Source: Nepenthes gracilis
Lineage: Eukaryota; Streptophyta; Magnoliopsida; Caryophyllales; Nepenthaceae
Length of the DNA: 64,000 bases
Assembly: GCA_033239525.1 (NCBI GenBank)
Contig: BSYO01000002.1
Coordinates: 16,650,626 to 16,714,625, forward strand
Direction: 5' to 3'
Below, piece after piece: positions 25,710-40,700 of the stretch. Each line of letters starts with the position of its first letter. Position 1 is the stretch's first letter. The notes under the pieces are model-generated. The model was not told the DNA's origin and made no database searches. It saw nothing but the letters and a program-made list of their open reading frames with translations. The position numbers and the translations under genes were made by a program.

Positions 25710-28700
25710 TTACATATGTACATACAAATGAATAGACATACAACCATATGTAGGCACATAGGTAAATACATACATACGCCCAGGGTAAAATATGGAAGGG
25801 ATGAGATTGGAATAAAGCAGAAGCTTGTACAAATGGATAAATTATTAAAAGGATTCATAATCCAGTTATTACAAAAAAAGCAATTTAGAAACATCAGATG
25901 CAGAAACATCCATGCATCATACATTTTATTTTAGTAGAATGAGAAAGAACCAACACCATAAAATATTAATTAGTAATTATATATTTCAAAAGTAAGTTCT
26001 TGAACTGATCACTTTCCTCATCCAGCATCAGACAACCCCAACTATGCTTTAAATCTTAAATGAAATGTCACGAATAAAATCAGTCAAACAACATTTTTCA
26101 AGTATTAATAAGTGAACAAACTGTTATTAACTGTAAAAATAATAACTACGCCATATTACTCCCAATAAGAGATGCAGCCCATAAACAGCAAGCAAAAGGA
26201 GAGATCAAAAGTCAGCTCAGAATTCAGAAGCTCCAAACCCTTCTTAACATTTCATACAAGTAAAATATTATGAAGAGGAAATTATATTTTCTAGAGATCC
26301 CAAGCCGTGCGCAAACACCATCAGCATTTGGATCATAAATAAACTAAAAATATTTTTCATATTTTGTCATCAAAAGCAGACTTTCACAGTTAGATCTCAA
26401 AACCCTATTCAAGTTAGACTTCAGAACCACTTAGAAAGAGAACCAAAATAGAAACTACCTTAGATCTTTAATAATACAACACAATTAGAGAGGACAAATT
26501 TTAGAAAGAAGCCGATTCAGAGAGAGAGTGAGAGAGAGAGAGAAAGCACAAATCAGTTGTAGTCCTGCTTCTTGAAGCTTCAGAAAAGATGATCCTCATC
26601 ATGATGTTTCACTGGTCAAGAAATTGGAAATTGATCACTTTGTTGAGTGTCTTAAACCATTGGGTGATGGAATCCAGGGGACGACAGGACAATGTGTTAT
26701 CAGTAAATGTATTTGGCAAAGAGAAGATGTGAGGTATCCCCATATTTTGGAACGAGAAGGCATATGGATTTCTGTTTTGAAATTTTTTTACATTTCCTTA
26801 AAATACATACATCATGGTACTTTTTGGAAAAATTATATACTCCCTCTATTCCAATAGGGGTTGTACATGCAATTTTCTTCAAAAATGTGCATGCATGAAA
26901 TATTTCACATATATACCACATCAAGTAACCAAGTTCAAACATTCTTGGATGCTGAAATTCTTATTATTTGTCACCCCTTCACTAACAGAGGTGCAAATAA
27001 TTCAGAAAAGCTGGTTAAACATTTCTTATTGGATAGATGCAACAATTTTTTTCCATTTAATAAAGTGGAGCATTGTAACTTAGCCAGTTGAATGTGGAGG
27101 CCTAGACATCTGAGATTTTGTGGTTTTTAACTGAGCTTCTTGCCAAATGGTTATAGACGATTATGGGTGGGAAATCTAGCTTTTGAAAGTTGGTTATTGA
27201 TGGGATATATATGTGGAGTGTGGACATAGCTGACATTAATCGTTTGCCCTTTTCCTCTGCTTTTCTTCAAAGAATGTAAAGGATGAATTCTAGTAGCATG
27301 GTGTGTAAGCAAGGTTACATGCATTATAGGATGAGATGACATCCACTCTAGCTAAGAAAGGCATTAGTTGGTACTTGAGTTTGATCAGTATCTGTTCAGG
27401 ATGAATCTTTGGCCTAGTATGGTTCATCTGTAGGGTTTGTAAGAAAGAAACCACCTTGAAAATGTATTATCACTTATTTCGAAGGAATGAGACAATAGTG
27501 TTTGAGAACAAGGAAAAGACCGATTCATAATTGTCTTCTAAATGATTAGCACTCTGTTCTTTTGGAGCAGAGGCAGTGTCCTTCTTACTCTAACATCATA
27601 GATTTCATGGATGATCTAGCATGTCAAATTCATTTTGATATCTGGTTTTATCTCAATTATACTTCTTGGATGCCATCTTGGCTTCCTTTAAATAAATATC
27701 ATATCTTTCTTACTAATCCAAAGAAAATGTCCACATAGGCTGAAATTAAAATCTACAGCAAAGATTAGTAGACTATATTGTCCTTTAGATATAATACCTG
27801 TAGAATTTGTGTTGCTCTCACTGGTTTCCTTAACGTTTGACCGTAAATATAAACAAATCACCTGCATCAAAAACAACTCATATTTCCAGATGTTTTGATT
27901 TGGAAAAAATTAACATAATGGACACAAAAAGGCCACAGCATCCATGCACAATATACATTTTACAGAAGCAGAACAAAAAACTTGAATCACATCAAAAACG
28001 GGCTTGAAATAACATCTCATACATTCAGGATATTATATACTTCTGTGAAATTTAAACTCAACATTAATCTTATACTCTAACATTACTTCAAATAAATCTC
28101 TTACCAGCCCACTTACATGGTGAAGGTGCACGCTGAAAATTGTATGCAGTAGTTGAAGTTAAAACATTGTTCTATCAGCTGTAGTAAACTTTCTCAACTA
28201 ACATCAAAGCTTAAATGTACCAATCATTTAAATAAATTCAACCAATCTGCCTTAGAGATAGAAGTAACTGAAGGGGGGACGATGAGGATCTCACTGAAGC
28301 AACTGCCATGTTGGACAAAAGTGTCCTGTCCATGCATGTCAATGCTTGGACACTTCCAGCCATGTCCCCTACTATTCACTTGTAACACATGAAAATAGGT
28401 TGACCAAACCTTGACAAAAATTGTCATATATTTTATGTTCTGATGATTATACCATGCTTACAACTTGAAGAGAGAGAAGCTCTCCCTTCTCTATACTTTT
28501 TCAAATTTGCGTAGTTGGTCGTTGGGTTGAAGTCTCTTGCAGCTTCGACGGCGCCGGCCATGGCCAGCCTCCTGGGTGCACCGCCTGGTCCTCCCCAGTC
28601 AGCTTCTCCTCCTCTATTGTCCATTTGTTCTTCTCCGAGGATGGGCTCTACAGATCCTCTGCCTCCATTATTGCCTCTCCCCCCTCTTCCCTCTGGTCCT

Positions 28701-31700
28701 CTGCCTCTTCCCTCTCCTTCGTCCTCTCCTTTATCGCCGCCCCCCCTCCCCCCTTGGTTGCTTCAAATGATGCTCTGTCTACTGCGAATGGCTCTGAGGA
28801 CGGCATCGGCAATCCTTGAGGTAATGGCCCTTCACCCTCTCTATCTCACTGCCCTGTTCCTCTATTTTTTGAGAGTCAGGCAGATGCCCTCCCTTCCTAG
28901 TCTGTTGTTGTCCCAAGGGAGACATTTGGGGTTTGTCAAGATCTGCAATTCCCTGACCACCCCCCCCCCCGCCCCCGGGTCTTAGATGAAGATACAACTA
29001 TCCTTTCTCCTCCATCTGAAGCTATTAAACAGGGAGAACTATTGTGAGGGTTTTCGTTGGTAGGACACTTCTTCGATACCCCTCCTCACTTCCAAGCTAT
29101 CAAAGCTATTGCCAGGAAAATATGGGCTCATTTTGGGATTGTGCACATTGCTGGCAATGTTGCTGGTTTCTTCTTTTTTCGTTTCTCTTCCGTGGAAATG
29201 ATGGAGAAGTGTTTACGGGCTAGACGGTGGGTGTTTCCCGGGAAGGCCATTTTCCTCAAAAAGTGGTCTCCTAGTATGCAATTGACAAAGGAGCAGCATA
29301 AATCGTTCCCTATTTGGATTAAACTCTCAAATGTACCAATTGATTTTTGGACCCCTATGGGTCTCAGTTGGGTTGCCAACGCTATAGAGAAGCCTCTACA
29401 GCTTGATCTAAAAACGGCCTGTATGGAAAGCATTGATGTTGCAAAAATGCGTTGAAGTGAGTGTGGATGACTCCTTTCCATCGAGCATTGCTCTGCAGTC
29501 AAGCCAAATTCTTTTCCTGTGTTGGATTCCCCAATTGTGGTGGATGTGGAATACAGTTGGAAGCCGATATGCTGTGGTCATTGCCTAATGTTAGGTCATG
29601 ATGAATCTAAATGCAAGCTAAGAGAATTTTCAGACCTACTAGAAGAATACTTCCTAATCCTTTCTCCTCCAATAATCCTTCTGTTGGCAAAGATCATGGG
29701 GACCACTCAAAGCAATCTGTTTATTCGAATGGCCTGCAGAAAGGTGCAATAGAAACTAGTTGCTCTGCCAATCCCTTTGCTCCCCTTCAAGATGATGATA
29801 AGTTTGATCCTTCTTCGGGCCCTGTGGTTGTCGATCAAGCTCAGCTGGAGACGCTGAGATTAACTATGAATGATGGTGTCCTGGTTAACACCACGGGTGT
29901 TGACACCTTGGAAGCTAAAAAGACAGGTTATCCTTCTGAGAACATTGGCCCTTCAAAGCAGCTTGCCCCTATGTCTGATAAAGCCATATATGAGGCGATC
30001 ACTGAGCTACAGTCCAGGCCGGTTAATTCCTTGCAGAACATTGGCAATCTTTTTAACTCCCTAGCTATCCTCCAGGATCCTGGAGCTGCTGATGTTCAAC
30101 AGGTTGCCCCTAAGGAGAGGAAGGCCAACCGGAGTATTGGCATTTCTGATGACCAAATGGAACCCTCATCTGTCCCAGTGAGGGATGATATGGAAAGCTA
30201 CCCAGATCTATTTGACAACTCGTTCAGCAGGATTGGGGATATTTCTGAACTAAGTCAGCCTCCTTCTATTGATGCTGTGATACCAAAGCCAAATATGGAT
30301 GAAGCTCGTATTAGCTGGGATGCTAAGGATAGTAAGCAACAGCATATGTAGGATGTTCTTCCATCAGCTTCGTATGCTGCCAAAGCCCCTGAGGCCATTG
30401 CCCATACTGACAATATGGCTTCCTGTAATGGTTCCCACAGCTGCCTAATGAGGGTAGTTCCTATTAGCAGTGTCAGCACCCAATCTGTTGCGTGCAGCAT
30501 TCTTTCTTTGATGGAGAAATCTAGCTCATCTGGGATGCCTTTATCGGAAGAAATATCCGCTGATGTAGTAAAAGGGATTGTGGATGCTGATGCTGGTATG
30601 AACCCAAAGGATGAGCAAATGTTGTGCCCATGTTAATCCCAGATTCAATGCTATTCCCTGAAAAGCAAGAACCTGAATGTCTGCACCCAGTGTAGCAGGG
30701 CTGTTTAAACAAAAATGCAGAGCGGCACCCTACTGCTGGCTACATTGCAGTCTCATTTGCAGATACTAAGCACGGAATTGATACTGCTGGTGATGATGAG
30801 CCTGGCAAATGTGCAGTCCTCATTTCCATGCAACTCATTACAAAAGAGGATCGGTTGGCTGCTCTAGGCAGATCAACCTGTCATGATGAGGTGGTAGGCT
30901 CTCTTGCAATACGCTCTTCTCACCATAATGTCCCAACTGACCACCAAGGTGGGGATCCAAGGCCATGGTTCAGTATTGGCAAACTGAGAAGGAACATTGC
31001 AGAAATGCGACAGCAATTTGATGCCCCTCGAGCTCGATCGGGTATTCCTCCTCCCTTTCCTACTGACGGTTTGTCACCTTCTTCTGAAGGAGGGGGACCT
31101 AACTCTAGCCTCCAAGAATCTAAAAGGCGCAAGAAGGAATGTTTTCCTTCCCGCATATTTAGAGCTGCTGCTATTTATGAATAGTATCAAGTCGTGTCCA
31201 TGACTTGTGAAGTGTAATGTTTCTTTGTTTTCATGACATGCTCATGAGACTTGAGATATGCCCCAACGTCTTTGTTCTAACTTCAAGACGGCAAAATACT
31301 TGAAGTCAGAACATAGATTTTGTATTTTCTTTTATTTTAATACACTTTATTTACAAAAAAAAGATTATACCATGCTTACGCAAAATTTAAAAAAAAAAAG
31401 GAAAAAATAAGAAAAACTTCTTATTGGTACAAACAATGAAAGAAACTATATCATTAAATCGGACATCAAAGGGACATCACCCAAGGACAAACAAACAACT
31501 ACTTAATTAATGACCAAACAAATGAGAACACCCCTGCCATCCCCCCCCCCAAAAAAAAAAAAAAAAAAAAAAAAAACAAAACAGCAAAACTGCCATTGAA
31601 AAAAAAAAAAAAGAACTTTTTATTGGTACGAACTATAAAAGTAACTATATGATTAGATTGGACATAAGGGGGACATCACCCAAGGACAAACAAACAACCA

Positions 31701-34700
31701 CCTTAATCAATGACCAAGCAAAAGAGGACCCCCAAAAAAAAAAAAAAAGAAAAACACTAGAACATTGCCAATGCCCCACTAGTAATAGAAGAACGGATAA
31801 ATAAAAACAAATAGATGAGACTAATTGAAAACTGAAGTTAACAATATAATATTTGCATTCTATTCAAGCCACCTCACATTCCCTATCTTTCTTACCATTT
31901 TCAAACCTTTGTTCTTGCTTAGAAGCATTAAGGTTCTCCAACCTGCTAGCATCAATCTTAAAAAAGTTTCATAACCTTACATTCATTGGCCTAAAAGACA
32001 AACCCTATAACTTATTAATATTCATCATTTGCTGCAGCACAACCTGAGAAATCTACTCTTGCACTTCCAGTGGACCAACCGCTGAATCATCCAGATAATG
32101 TAGAACCTTAAAAGTTTTGCATCTTCTTCAAGATATTTTTAATATTATCTCCAAGCAGTTCATTAGAAAAAATATTCCCTTGGATTTGTCCCAATACTCA
32201 ATTAATTGATCTCCTGGTTCATATTTATCAGATCCTAAGCTTCTCAATGGGTACCATATGATACAATTAAACAAGTCATGGAGGAATGACATTTGTTACC
32301 TTTAGCCTTTGATATGCCAAGTGATAAACTATCAGATGGGTACATGTCACGTGTCAAATAGCAATTTTCTAAAACTTTGAAATTTTTTAACTACTTTGAG
32401 AATTCTAAATTTCATACCATATGTCCAAGTATCAAGTATACCTGGAAGCTTTAGGGTGAAGTGAATCAAAGTAACTTTGCCCTTAGACAAATTAATTGTC
32501 ATGACCTAGGATAGTAAGCAATTATTTAGTTGAGGGAATAATTAGTTAATGTTATCCTTTATTTGATATGGACTGGATTCCTTCTCTAAAGCACCATGTA
32601 ACAGCTAGAGATTGGTTTCTTCCAAAACAATTTCCCCCTCTCCGTCCTCTCCTTCCATTCTCTCATTCCATCTCCTTTATAGTCTCTCCACCATCTTCTA
32701 CTTTCCTCTGTCTCAGTCTACTTCTTACCCTTCCTCCTTCCCTCTTATTCTTTCCACATCCTCTTTCCATCTCATTCTCTGCAATTTCCCTTAACAGACT
32801 AAGTTTTGCTCAGTGCTGACAAGTTAACGGTCCAATTTCATTAGGTCATGACAAAACAAAGAAGAGAGAAGAATGTGAGATAATAGAGAAGTAAAGTGAG
32901 ACAGAGAAAATAAAGAAAAAGGAGAGGGAAAGAGAGAGAGAAGTGGGGAAGAACACAAAAGGGGAAACTGGTTGAGGAAACTAATTTGGTTTCTTACATC
33001 CATATCCATGTTACAATCTCCTGCTCTACTTAGAGGTGTACAAAAGATCACAAATGCACACCATAAACAACAAGCTGCTAAATAATTATTCCCTTAACTA
33101 ACTATAAATCACATCATTACAGTAACTAGCATACAAATTACTAATTACTAATTATCACGACATCCCCCACCCTTTGAGGAGAAGCAACAGTTGTGGAGAA
33201 GAGCAATTCTACCCAAGCTTGGATCCTGACACTTTCCATGCTTTTCAAAGAAGCCCACCTGCATTTAAAGTGCAGGATCACAGGAAATGAATATGAGGTG
33301 CTGCAGGAATTCTACCATCATGTCTATTTGAACTACGAAATGGAGAATTAATCTGTTTCTGATAAGACAGGTGATGGGTTCATACTAATATCAGATGCTC
33401 TATTAGTTCTGAACCTTCGGGTGCAACTTTGTCTGAGACTCAGTTTATCTTGTGTAGGTGAATTTTAACAAATTTGGTATCCATAACTGTTGAAGATTGG
33501 TTATTCTGATAAACATTTTTCCAAGTTGCAGCAGCTTTTGTTCTTGTTCACAAAATCGTAACAGACATGCAAAGGTAAAAATCAAATTTGAATACAAAAA
33601 TAGGTACTTCTTTGTTGCCTCTTTTAATACAACTTAAAGGAAAAGGTGAAGCACTTTTTCCTTTGAAGACGAGTAGCAATTTGGATATCCTGATATAAAA
33701 GGTCCAATGGGAGCAATACTTGAAATTGCGATCCATAACAAAACACCAATACTGAGATCAGTTAGAACAAAGTGATAGCTAAAAGGAATTACTAAATAAC
33801 TTACTAGAATAGATATGACTGCAATAGAGGGTCAAACGCTTAATAAACTTGTATCTCCTCTAGATAGAAGAAGGTACTCTTTGAAAAGTAGTTTTGTCCC
33901 ATCTGCTAGAGTTTCTATTATTACTTCGAATGTCACCCGGGACTGGATTTCGACACTACCTGACAAGGTGCTAGAGGTTATGCTTTAGCAAATTCTGTTT
34001 TCTCTGCATAGAGGCTTGTGCTTGTGAATCACCTATTTCTTTGATGTTGTCTAAACTATTAGAATGTCAACCTGGAAGTTAATGGGAATGCAACGTGTTG
34101 TGGTCCATTAGTCGACGGTTGATGAGATAATGGGTGATTATGTGTTGCATAGGTCCCTAGATGAATACTCGGGGTGGATGGGGCTTCAATGTGTGACATG
34201 GGTGAATATGTCTTGGATTGTCGACATTATCAGTGCACACCAACACACAACAGGTTTGTGATGGAAGGTGAAGCAGTTCTCCCAGGTCAACATATTTTCC
34301 AGAGCACAGAGAGAACTGAAGCAACTTTTGTGTGGGAACATGGGATGGCAGCAAAGTCAGGACCGAGCACTTACCAATTTATAGGGCTATGCTATTGTGG
34401 TAGTTGGGGCATTTCAGTTTCCGCTATTCAAAATCCCAAAAAATCATAAAATCATCTATAGGGGGTAGTTGTTGTCAAGCTCCCCACCACCCGATGTCGT
34501 AGTGCACCATCTCCCACGCATGTAAAAGGACATCCTAGAGTCTATGAGGCCAAATGTAGGCGCACACAATCCAGTAAAAGTCAAAGAGGTCGATAGTACA
34601 AATAGTGGTTGAAACAGAGATTAAGACCTTCAATATGCTTCAAGATAGGATACTTATGAATGATTAAGGGAATGGCCTTCTAATGAGACACAGGTTGCAC

Positions 34701-37700
34701 CTCAAGCCGAACAAATGCTCACGATATTGTAAGCTCAAAACAAGATGACAATGTGCTACGTAGGATTTAGATCAAATTTATCAAGTATGCCACTTGTCAA
34801 GACATTAGTGTTGGTACATGTTATCATACTCGAGAGACTAAGATACGAAACAGTTACATTCGTAAATGTCAGGACGTAACACTGAACATAGGTGAGAACC
34901 CAGGTATTGGAAGCGGTGTCATGGACACGATTGTCTACATTGGTGAGTTAGTGAATCTTCGTGATGGTGAAGATCAATGGTGCAACATTCGGGATATTTT
35001 GATGATATTCTAGTAGCATTAAATTTATTAAATTTATGCATAGTAACTTGTGATTATTTATAGTAGGATATTATGAATTCTTTAGGTATTATTGATGATT
35101 ATGTAGACTTAGAAAAGTTAAGTATTTCAAGTATAAAATAATCTTTAAAGGTAATTAGTCATCAATTAAGTGTATGTATTTAACGATGTGAAATAGAACC
35201 CTAGGGTAAAGGTGACCGGTTGGCCAATGATTTATTTTAGACACATTTGATACTAAAAATTGATACTAAAAATTAATATGGCAGGAACCCTAATTTGTTA
35301 ATAGAGGGACCGAATGATCAAGGACAAAAGTGGAAGACATGATCAAGGGCAAAATGGTAATGTCATAATTCCTCTAAAAATCTAATGGAATGAGACAATT
35401 TGGTGCATAAAAATTATTAAATGAGTGATGACTTGGCAAAGTAGGCGTAGTGCATGTGGCAAACTTAATTGGGCTTAGTAAGGTCAAGAGATGCATGGAA
35501 ATATAACAGGGCTGGCAATACTTGAATAAGAAGAACATAGGATGCTTCCTAGTTAATGCTAGAATTATGTGTAATTAGTGGTATAATAAGAGAGGACTTA
35601 AGTGATGAGAATTACAAAACAAGGGGGGTGATTGACCATGAAATTGAAAGAAGAAAACTCCAATTTCATTCACTTAATAGTGTGGATTAATGTAGTTAAA
35701 GGTGGTATTAAGAGGAGAATTAATTTAATGGGGTTACAATTGGTGAAGTGGTCAAGGAAGGTGTTAGGTTGCATATAAGTAGCCTAAATTATGGGAGTAT
35801 GCTTACTTAAGGATCTATTAATACAACAAGAGTCTTGAAAGATGTTACCACTCATTGTTAGAAGAAAATTGAGAGAGAGGAGAAGAGACTTTTGGAGACA
35901 GAAGCAAAGAAGGAAAAGAAGAGAACAGGTGCCAAATTATCCAAGTAGATCAATTCCTTCTTTAGAGATCTAACTCCATTATGTGAAATCATGCTTTCTT
36001 CAAATAATATTGTTGCATTCTTGGATCTAGTGTACTTGTACGGACGATGATCTGGCTAAGATCGCGGACTCTTTTTGAGTACTCGAGTAAGACCCGTGCG
36101 ACACAAATGATGAAATGAAGAGGAGGAAGAGAGTATGAGGACTAAGACACAGGATTTTTACGTGGAAAACCTTCTCTTAAATGAGGATGGAAAACTACGA
36201 GACTTTGGTCCAAGAACTTGTTTCACTGCAGTGTGTTTGGTTACAAGGAGATTACAGAATGCGCTCAAGTCTTTCTCTCTCTTCTCTTTCTCTATTATGG
36301 CTAGCAAGAGTAAATGCTAAGATCATTTGTTTGGTAAATAGTTAATGTATTCATATAATGGTTGAGCTTTCCTTTGAGAGGAGTCCACGTGGGTTGGCGT
36401 GTGCAGGGGATCCTGCCACCAACTATGCAAATCCCCTTGCCATGTCAAGAAGATTGCATGCACGCAGGCCTGGTGTGACATTTCCTCTGTAGGGTCGCAT
36501 GCTTTGCTGGCCATCATTTTTGCAGTCTGACAGGATCGGCCACCAAACCTCTGGCACGCCAATTTTGTAGACTGAGTGATGTCCGAGACCCATCTTGAGT
36601 CCACGGGCCTAAGTGGACTTTGAGTCCGCCATGCTGCACTGGTGGGCTCTGACACCTCGACCTTTTGAGCCTCTTGGGCCCACTAGGTTTTTGTAGCATC
36701 AGGGCCCAACTCCAGGAGGACGGATCTTAACAGTGGGCCTTGGGTATCGATACCCATCACTAACCCCCCACGCCAAAGGGTCTAGGGACCTTGGCTCTTT
36801 GGCATATCCAGTGGTCGTGAATGAGTCTTACATGAAGGCTCTCTCCATGGGAAATCCGCCAGCGCCTTTTCTCCTTGCAAATGTCCACGGATATGGTTGG
36901 AACCAAAAGCCCGGGGACACGTGACCAAAACGTCCAAGAAATAGTTGAGGCTTGCATTTTGCTCAAAGGTCTAGGGAATTTTAAGGTCAGTGGCCTGACC
37001 AGAACGTCCGAGGAATTTTTTTCTAGAAGCTGAGCTTGCTAAGGCTAAAGGGAAAATTACATCCCTCGAGGACACATCAAGCTCCAAAAGATCCAAAGAC
37101 GGGTTTCTTCGAGACAAACCTCCAATGAGAAAGGCCGAGAACTTCGCGAACATAGCGCCGGCGCTGGAGGGCAAGTACAGGGACGGCATTGACCTGTGTC
37201 TCTGAGTGATGAGGTTGTTGCACCCACAGTTCCCCATGGCCGTGTTCGATCCTCGAAACGCCAGTGCCATATGTTCAGAGGACTTGTATGGCCTCCCGGG
37301 AAGGGCATTTCCCAGCCCTTCTTGTCCTGGGCCATCAAGTGATCCTCGACCTCTAGGTCACGGATCTTGAGACTCGGCCTTCCGAATCACAAAGGACAAC
37401 AGAGCAGCAGCAAGGAACTCCCTCTTCTCAGCCAGGACCTTCTGAGGGCTAACTGTGGAGTTTCCCTTCTCCCCTTTTTTTCTTTTTTCTTTTTTTACAC
37501 ATGCATATTGTTGTACACACACTGCATATATGAATAAGATTTATATTGTTTAAGTGCCAACGTCTTATTTATCTTACTCGGACTGCTTGAGTGTCTGGTT
37601 CTTTTGTGACATACTGTCAAAGAGACTTAGTTTTATGCTAACTTAATGTCTGAACCTTTTGACCGGCCCTAGCTGAAAATACTACCTTTAGAGTCGTCGC

Positions 37701-40700
37701 ATGCTTGCTGTTTTAAGCCTCCTAAGTTTTAAGCCCAACCTCTAGGGTTGCTTGGCAGCATCTCCAAGTTTTAAGTTTGACCTCTTGGGCCGCTGGGACA
37801 TAGCCGAGTTTTAGAACAAGTGAAATGATTGCTTTCACTTGACTTAGGGGCAACCTAAGTCATGTAAGTTAATGTGATGATATGTAAACATTGTAATACA
37901 AGACAGGAAATAAAAGAAAAGGCATTTTATTATACCCATGAAATGCGTTACAGGCACATCGAACGATGCGTTTTGCCTCACCCAGACATCTATACATGTA
38001 TTTACTGATAGTATTTCTTTAGGTGCACGGTGTTCTATGTCCGAGGGACTAATCTGCTTTCTTAGGTGCGCAACTTATAAGCCCTATTTCGAAGGATGGC
38101 AGAGACCAGGAACAGCCCTTCCCAATTTGGGGAGAGTTTATTCCGGCAAATATTCTTACCCGTGGCCTCTATGCTCCTCAGTATTAGGCCCCCGACTTCG
38201 AACCGTCGCGCCTTCACCCTTTTATTGTAATAACGAGCTACCTGCTATTGGTATGCCGCTGTTCTAAGCCTCGCGAGGTTTCGTACTTCTTCGAGCATAT
38301 CAAGATTTTCTCGACGTCTTTGATTATTGTCACTCAGACTGAAGCACTAGACTCAAAGACTTGGAAACCCAACTTTCACTAGGATAACTACTTCTACCCC
38401 GTAGCACAGGCTATAGGGTGTTTCCCTCGTGGGCTCCCTCGAAATGGTCCTGTATGAGCAAAGGACAAATGGCAGTTCGAATACCCATGAGCCCCCGGAG
38501 TGCGCTAGATTCGTCTTCAGTCCGTGTAGGATTGTGCGGTTTGTGACCTCCACTTGCCCGTTGCTTTATGGGTACGCGACTAACATATGGACCAACCTAA
38601 TCCTCAAGCTAGCGCAATACTTAGTGAACTGTTTCCCAGTGAACAGGGTCCCGTTGTCGGTCACGATGCACTCAGGAATCCCAAACCTGCACAAGATGTT
38701 CTGCTAGACAAGTTTTGTTGTGCTCTGCTATGTGATCTTTGCTAACAGCGCGGCCTCGACCCATTTCATAAAATAGTCGATCCCAACAATCAGAAACTTC
38801 CTTTGCCCTGTTGCCATCGGGAGACGTCCGAGGATGTCAAGCCTCCATTGAGCAAAGGGCCATAGCGATTGCAGTGCTCGAAGTTCAATATGCGGTTGGT
38901 GAGTCATGTTGCCGTGAACTTGACAATTTTTATATTTGAGTACAAAGTCCATGGCGTCGTACTTTCTGATTAGCCAATAGTACCCTTACCTCATGAGCTT
39001 AAAGGCGAGATTCTTACCCCCAATGTGGGATCCACAAATCACAATGTGCACTTCTTAGAGGGCATAATCTGCTTCCTCAGGAGTGAGACACCTTAGGTGA
39101 GGAGCAGAGAACCCGCGCTGGTATAATTGACTGTCCATGATAGTGTACTAACCTGTTGTCTTCTTCACCTTCTTAGCTGCATCCGCATCCTCAAGCAATG
39201 ACCAGTCGAACAAATACCTCACGTACGGAGTCATCCAAGTGCTAGCACTCAAGACTTGCATCACTTCCGACTTAGGATCCTCAATGCTTGACTTGTTCCG
39301 AACTTCTCGTATTCCTCGAGCATACTGCTCTGGGTCTCCAGAAGCAGCTTCCCTTGCCAGCATGTTGGCCTCCCATTCTCTTCTCTAGGGATGTGAACAA
39401 ATTCTACCCTTTCAAAGTCCGTGGTCAAGCCTTCGACCTTAGAGAGGTATTTGGATAGTTATGGGCTGTTAACCTCAAAGTGTCCGTGGACTTAGCTCAC
39501 GACCAATTCAAAGTCGTTGTGGACGATCAAGTCTTTAGCAAAGCATTCCTTGACTAACCGAAGTCCTGCTAGCAATGCTTCGTACTCCGTGGCATTGTTT
39601 GTGACCGAGAACCCAAGGGTCATTGAATATTTTATCTCTAACTCCTCAAGCGTTCGCAACACAGCGCCAGCTCCACAACCGTCCTTCATTAAGGAGCCGT
39701 CCACGTGCAGCGTCCATGTTATCACTTCATTTGGCTCGTCTGCATCACGATGGTCTAGATTGCCAACGGCTGGGGTTACTATTTCGACAATGAAATCCGC
39801 AATGGCCTGACCTTTTAAGGCTAGCCTTGGACGAAATTTAATGTCAAACTCTCCCAACTCAATAGCCCACTTGACCAATCATCCTGATATCTCGGGTTTC
39901 TGTAGGATTGCTCTCAACGGCTAATCAGTTAGGACAACTACTTTATATGCTTGGAAGTACAATCTGAGCTTCGGAGCGGAATACACCAATGAAAGAGCGA
40001 TTTTCTCTGTGTGGGGGCACCTGGTTTCTGCATCCGCCAAGGTTTTACTCACGTAATACACGGACTGTTACCTATCATGCTGTTGTCGTACCAACACCGA
40101 GCTCAGGGCCGTGCTGGACACAACGAGGTACAAATATAGCTCCTCACCTGGTTGGGGAGAAGCTAAGAGAGGAAGGTTCGACAGATAGTCCTTAAGTCCT
40201 CAGAACGCCTCCTCGCAGTCATTATTCCATTGAAAGCCGTTGATCTTCATTCCTCGCAAGGCCTTGAAGAACGGTAAGTGCTTCTCGGCCAATTTGGCCA
40301 AAAAGCGAGAGAGAGCAACTATCCGTCCAATGAGTTTCTGGACTTCATTTATTGACCAAGGAGACTTCATATCAAGGATGGCCTTAATCTTTTCTAGGTT
40401 AGCCTCGATTCCTTGGTGTGAAACGATATAGCCCGGGAACTTCCCAGATACCACTCCAAATGTACACCTGCTTGGGTTGAGTCTAGTGAGTTCTGAGCAC
40501 ACTGAAGGTCTCGGCCAGATCCTGGACATGGTGATCGATTATCTTGCTTTTGACGAGTATGTCGTCTATATAGACCTTCACATTCCGTCCGATCTGGCCC
40601 TCAAACATTTTATTCACCGGCCGCTGGTAAGTCGCACCTGCATTCTTGAGGCCGAATGACATGACTTTGTAACAGTAAGTCCCTTAGTCTGTCATGAATG

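Noticed and set aside
25625..25934. Overlapping frames 25625-25924 (minus) and 25716-25934 (plus)
   Set aside because: One reads through the GA microsatellite and the other is its antisense neighbour; both lie in a PUS3 intron and lack motifs.
28515..28985. Pro/Ser-rich frame as a separate extensin-like gene
   Set aside because: It lies at the 5' end of the L1-type insertion, inside its target duplication, and is best taken as part of the ORF1 N-terminus; C/T-rich DNA is open in three frames here.
34174..34449. 91-codon plus-strand frame as a gene
   Set aside because: No recognisable domain, no homologous exon nearby and an overlapping antisense frame of similar length.
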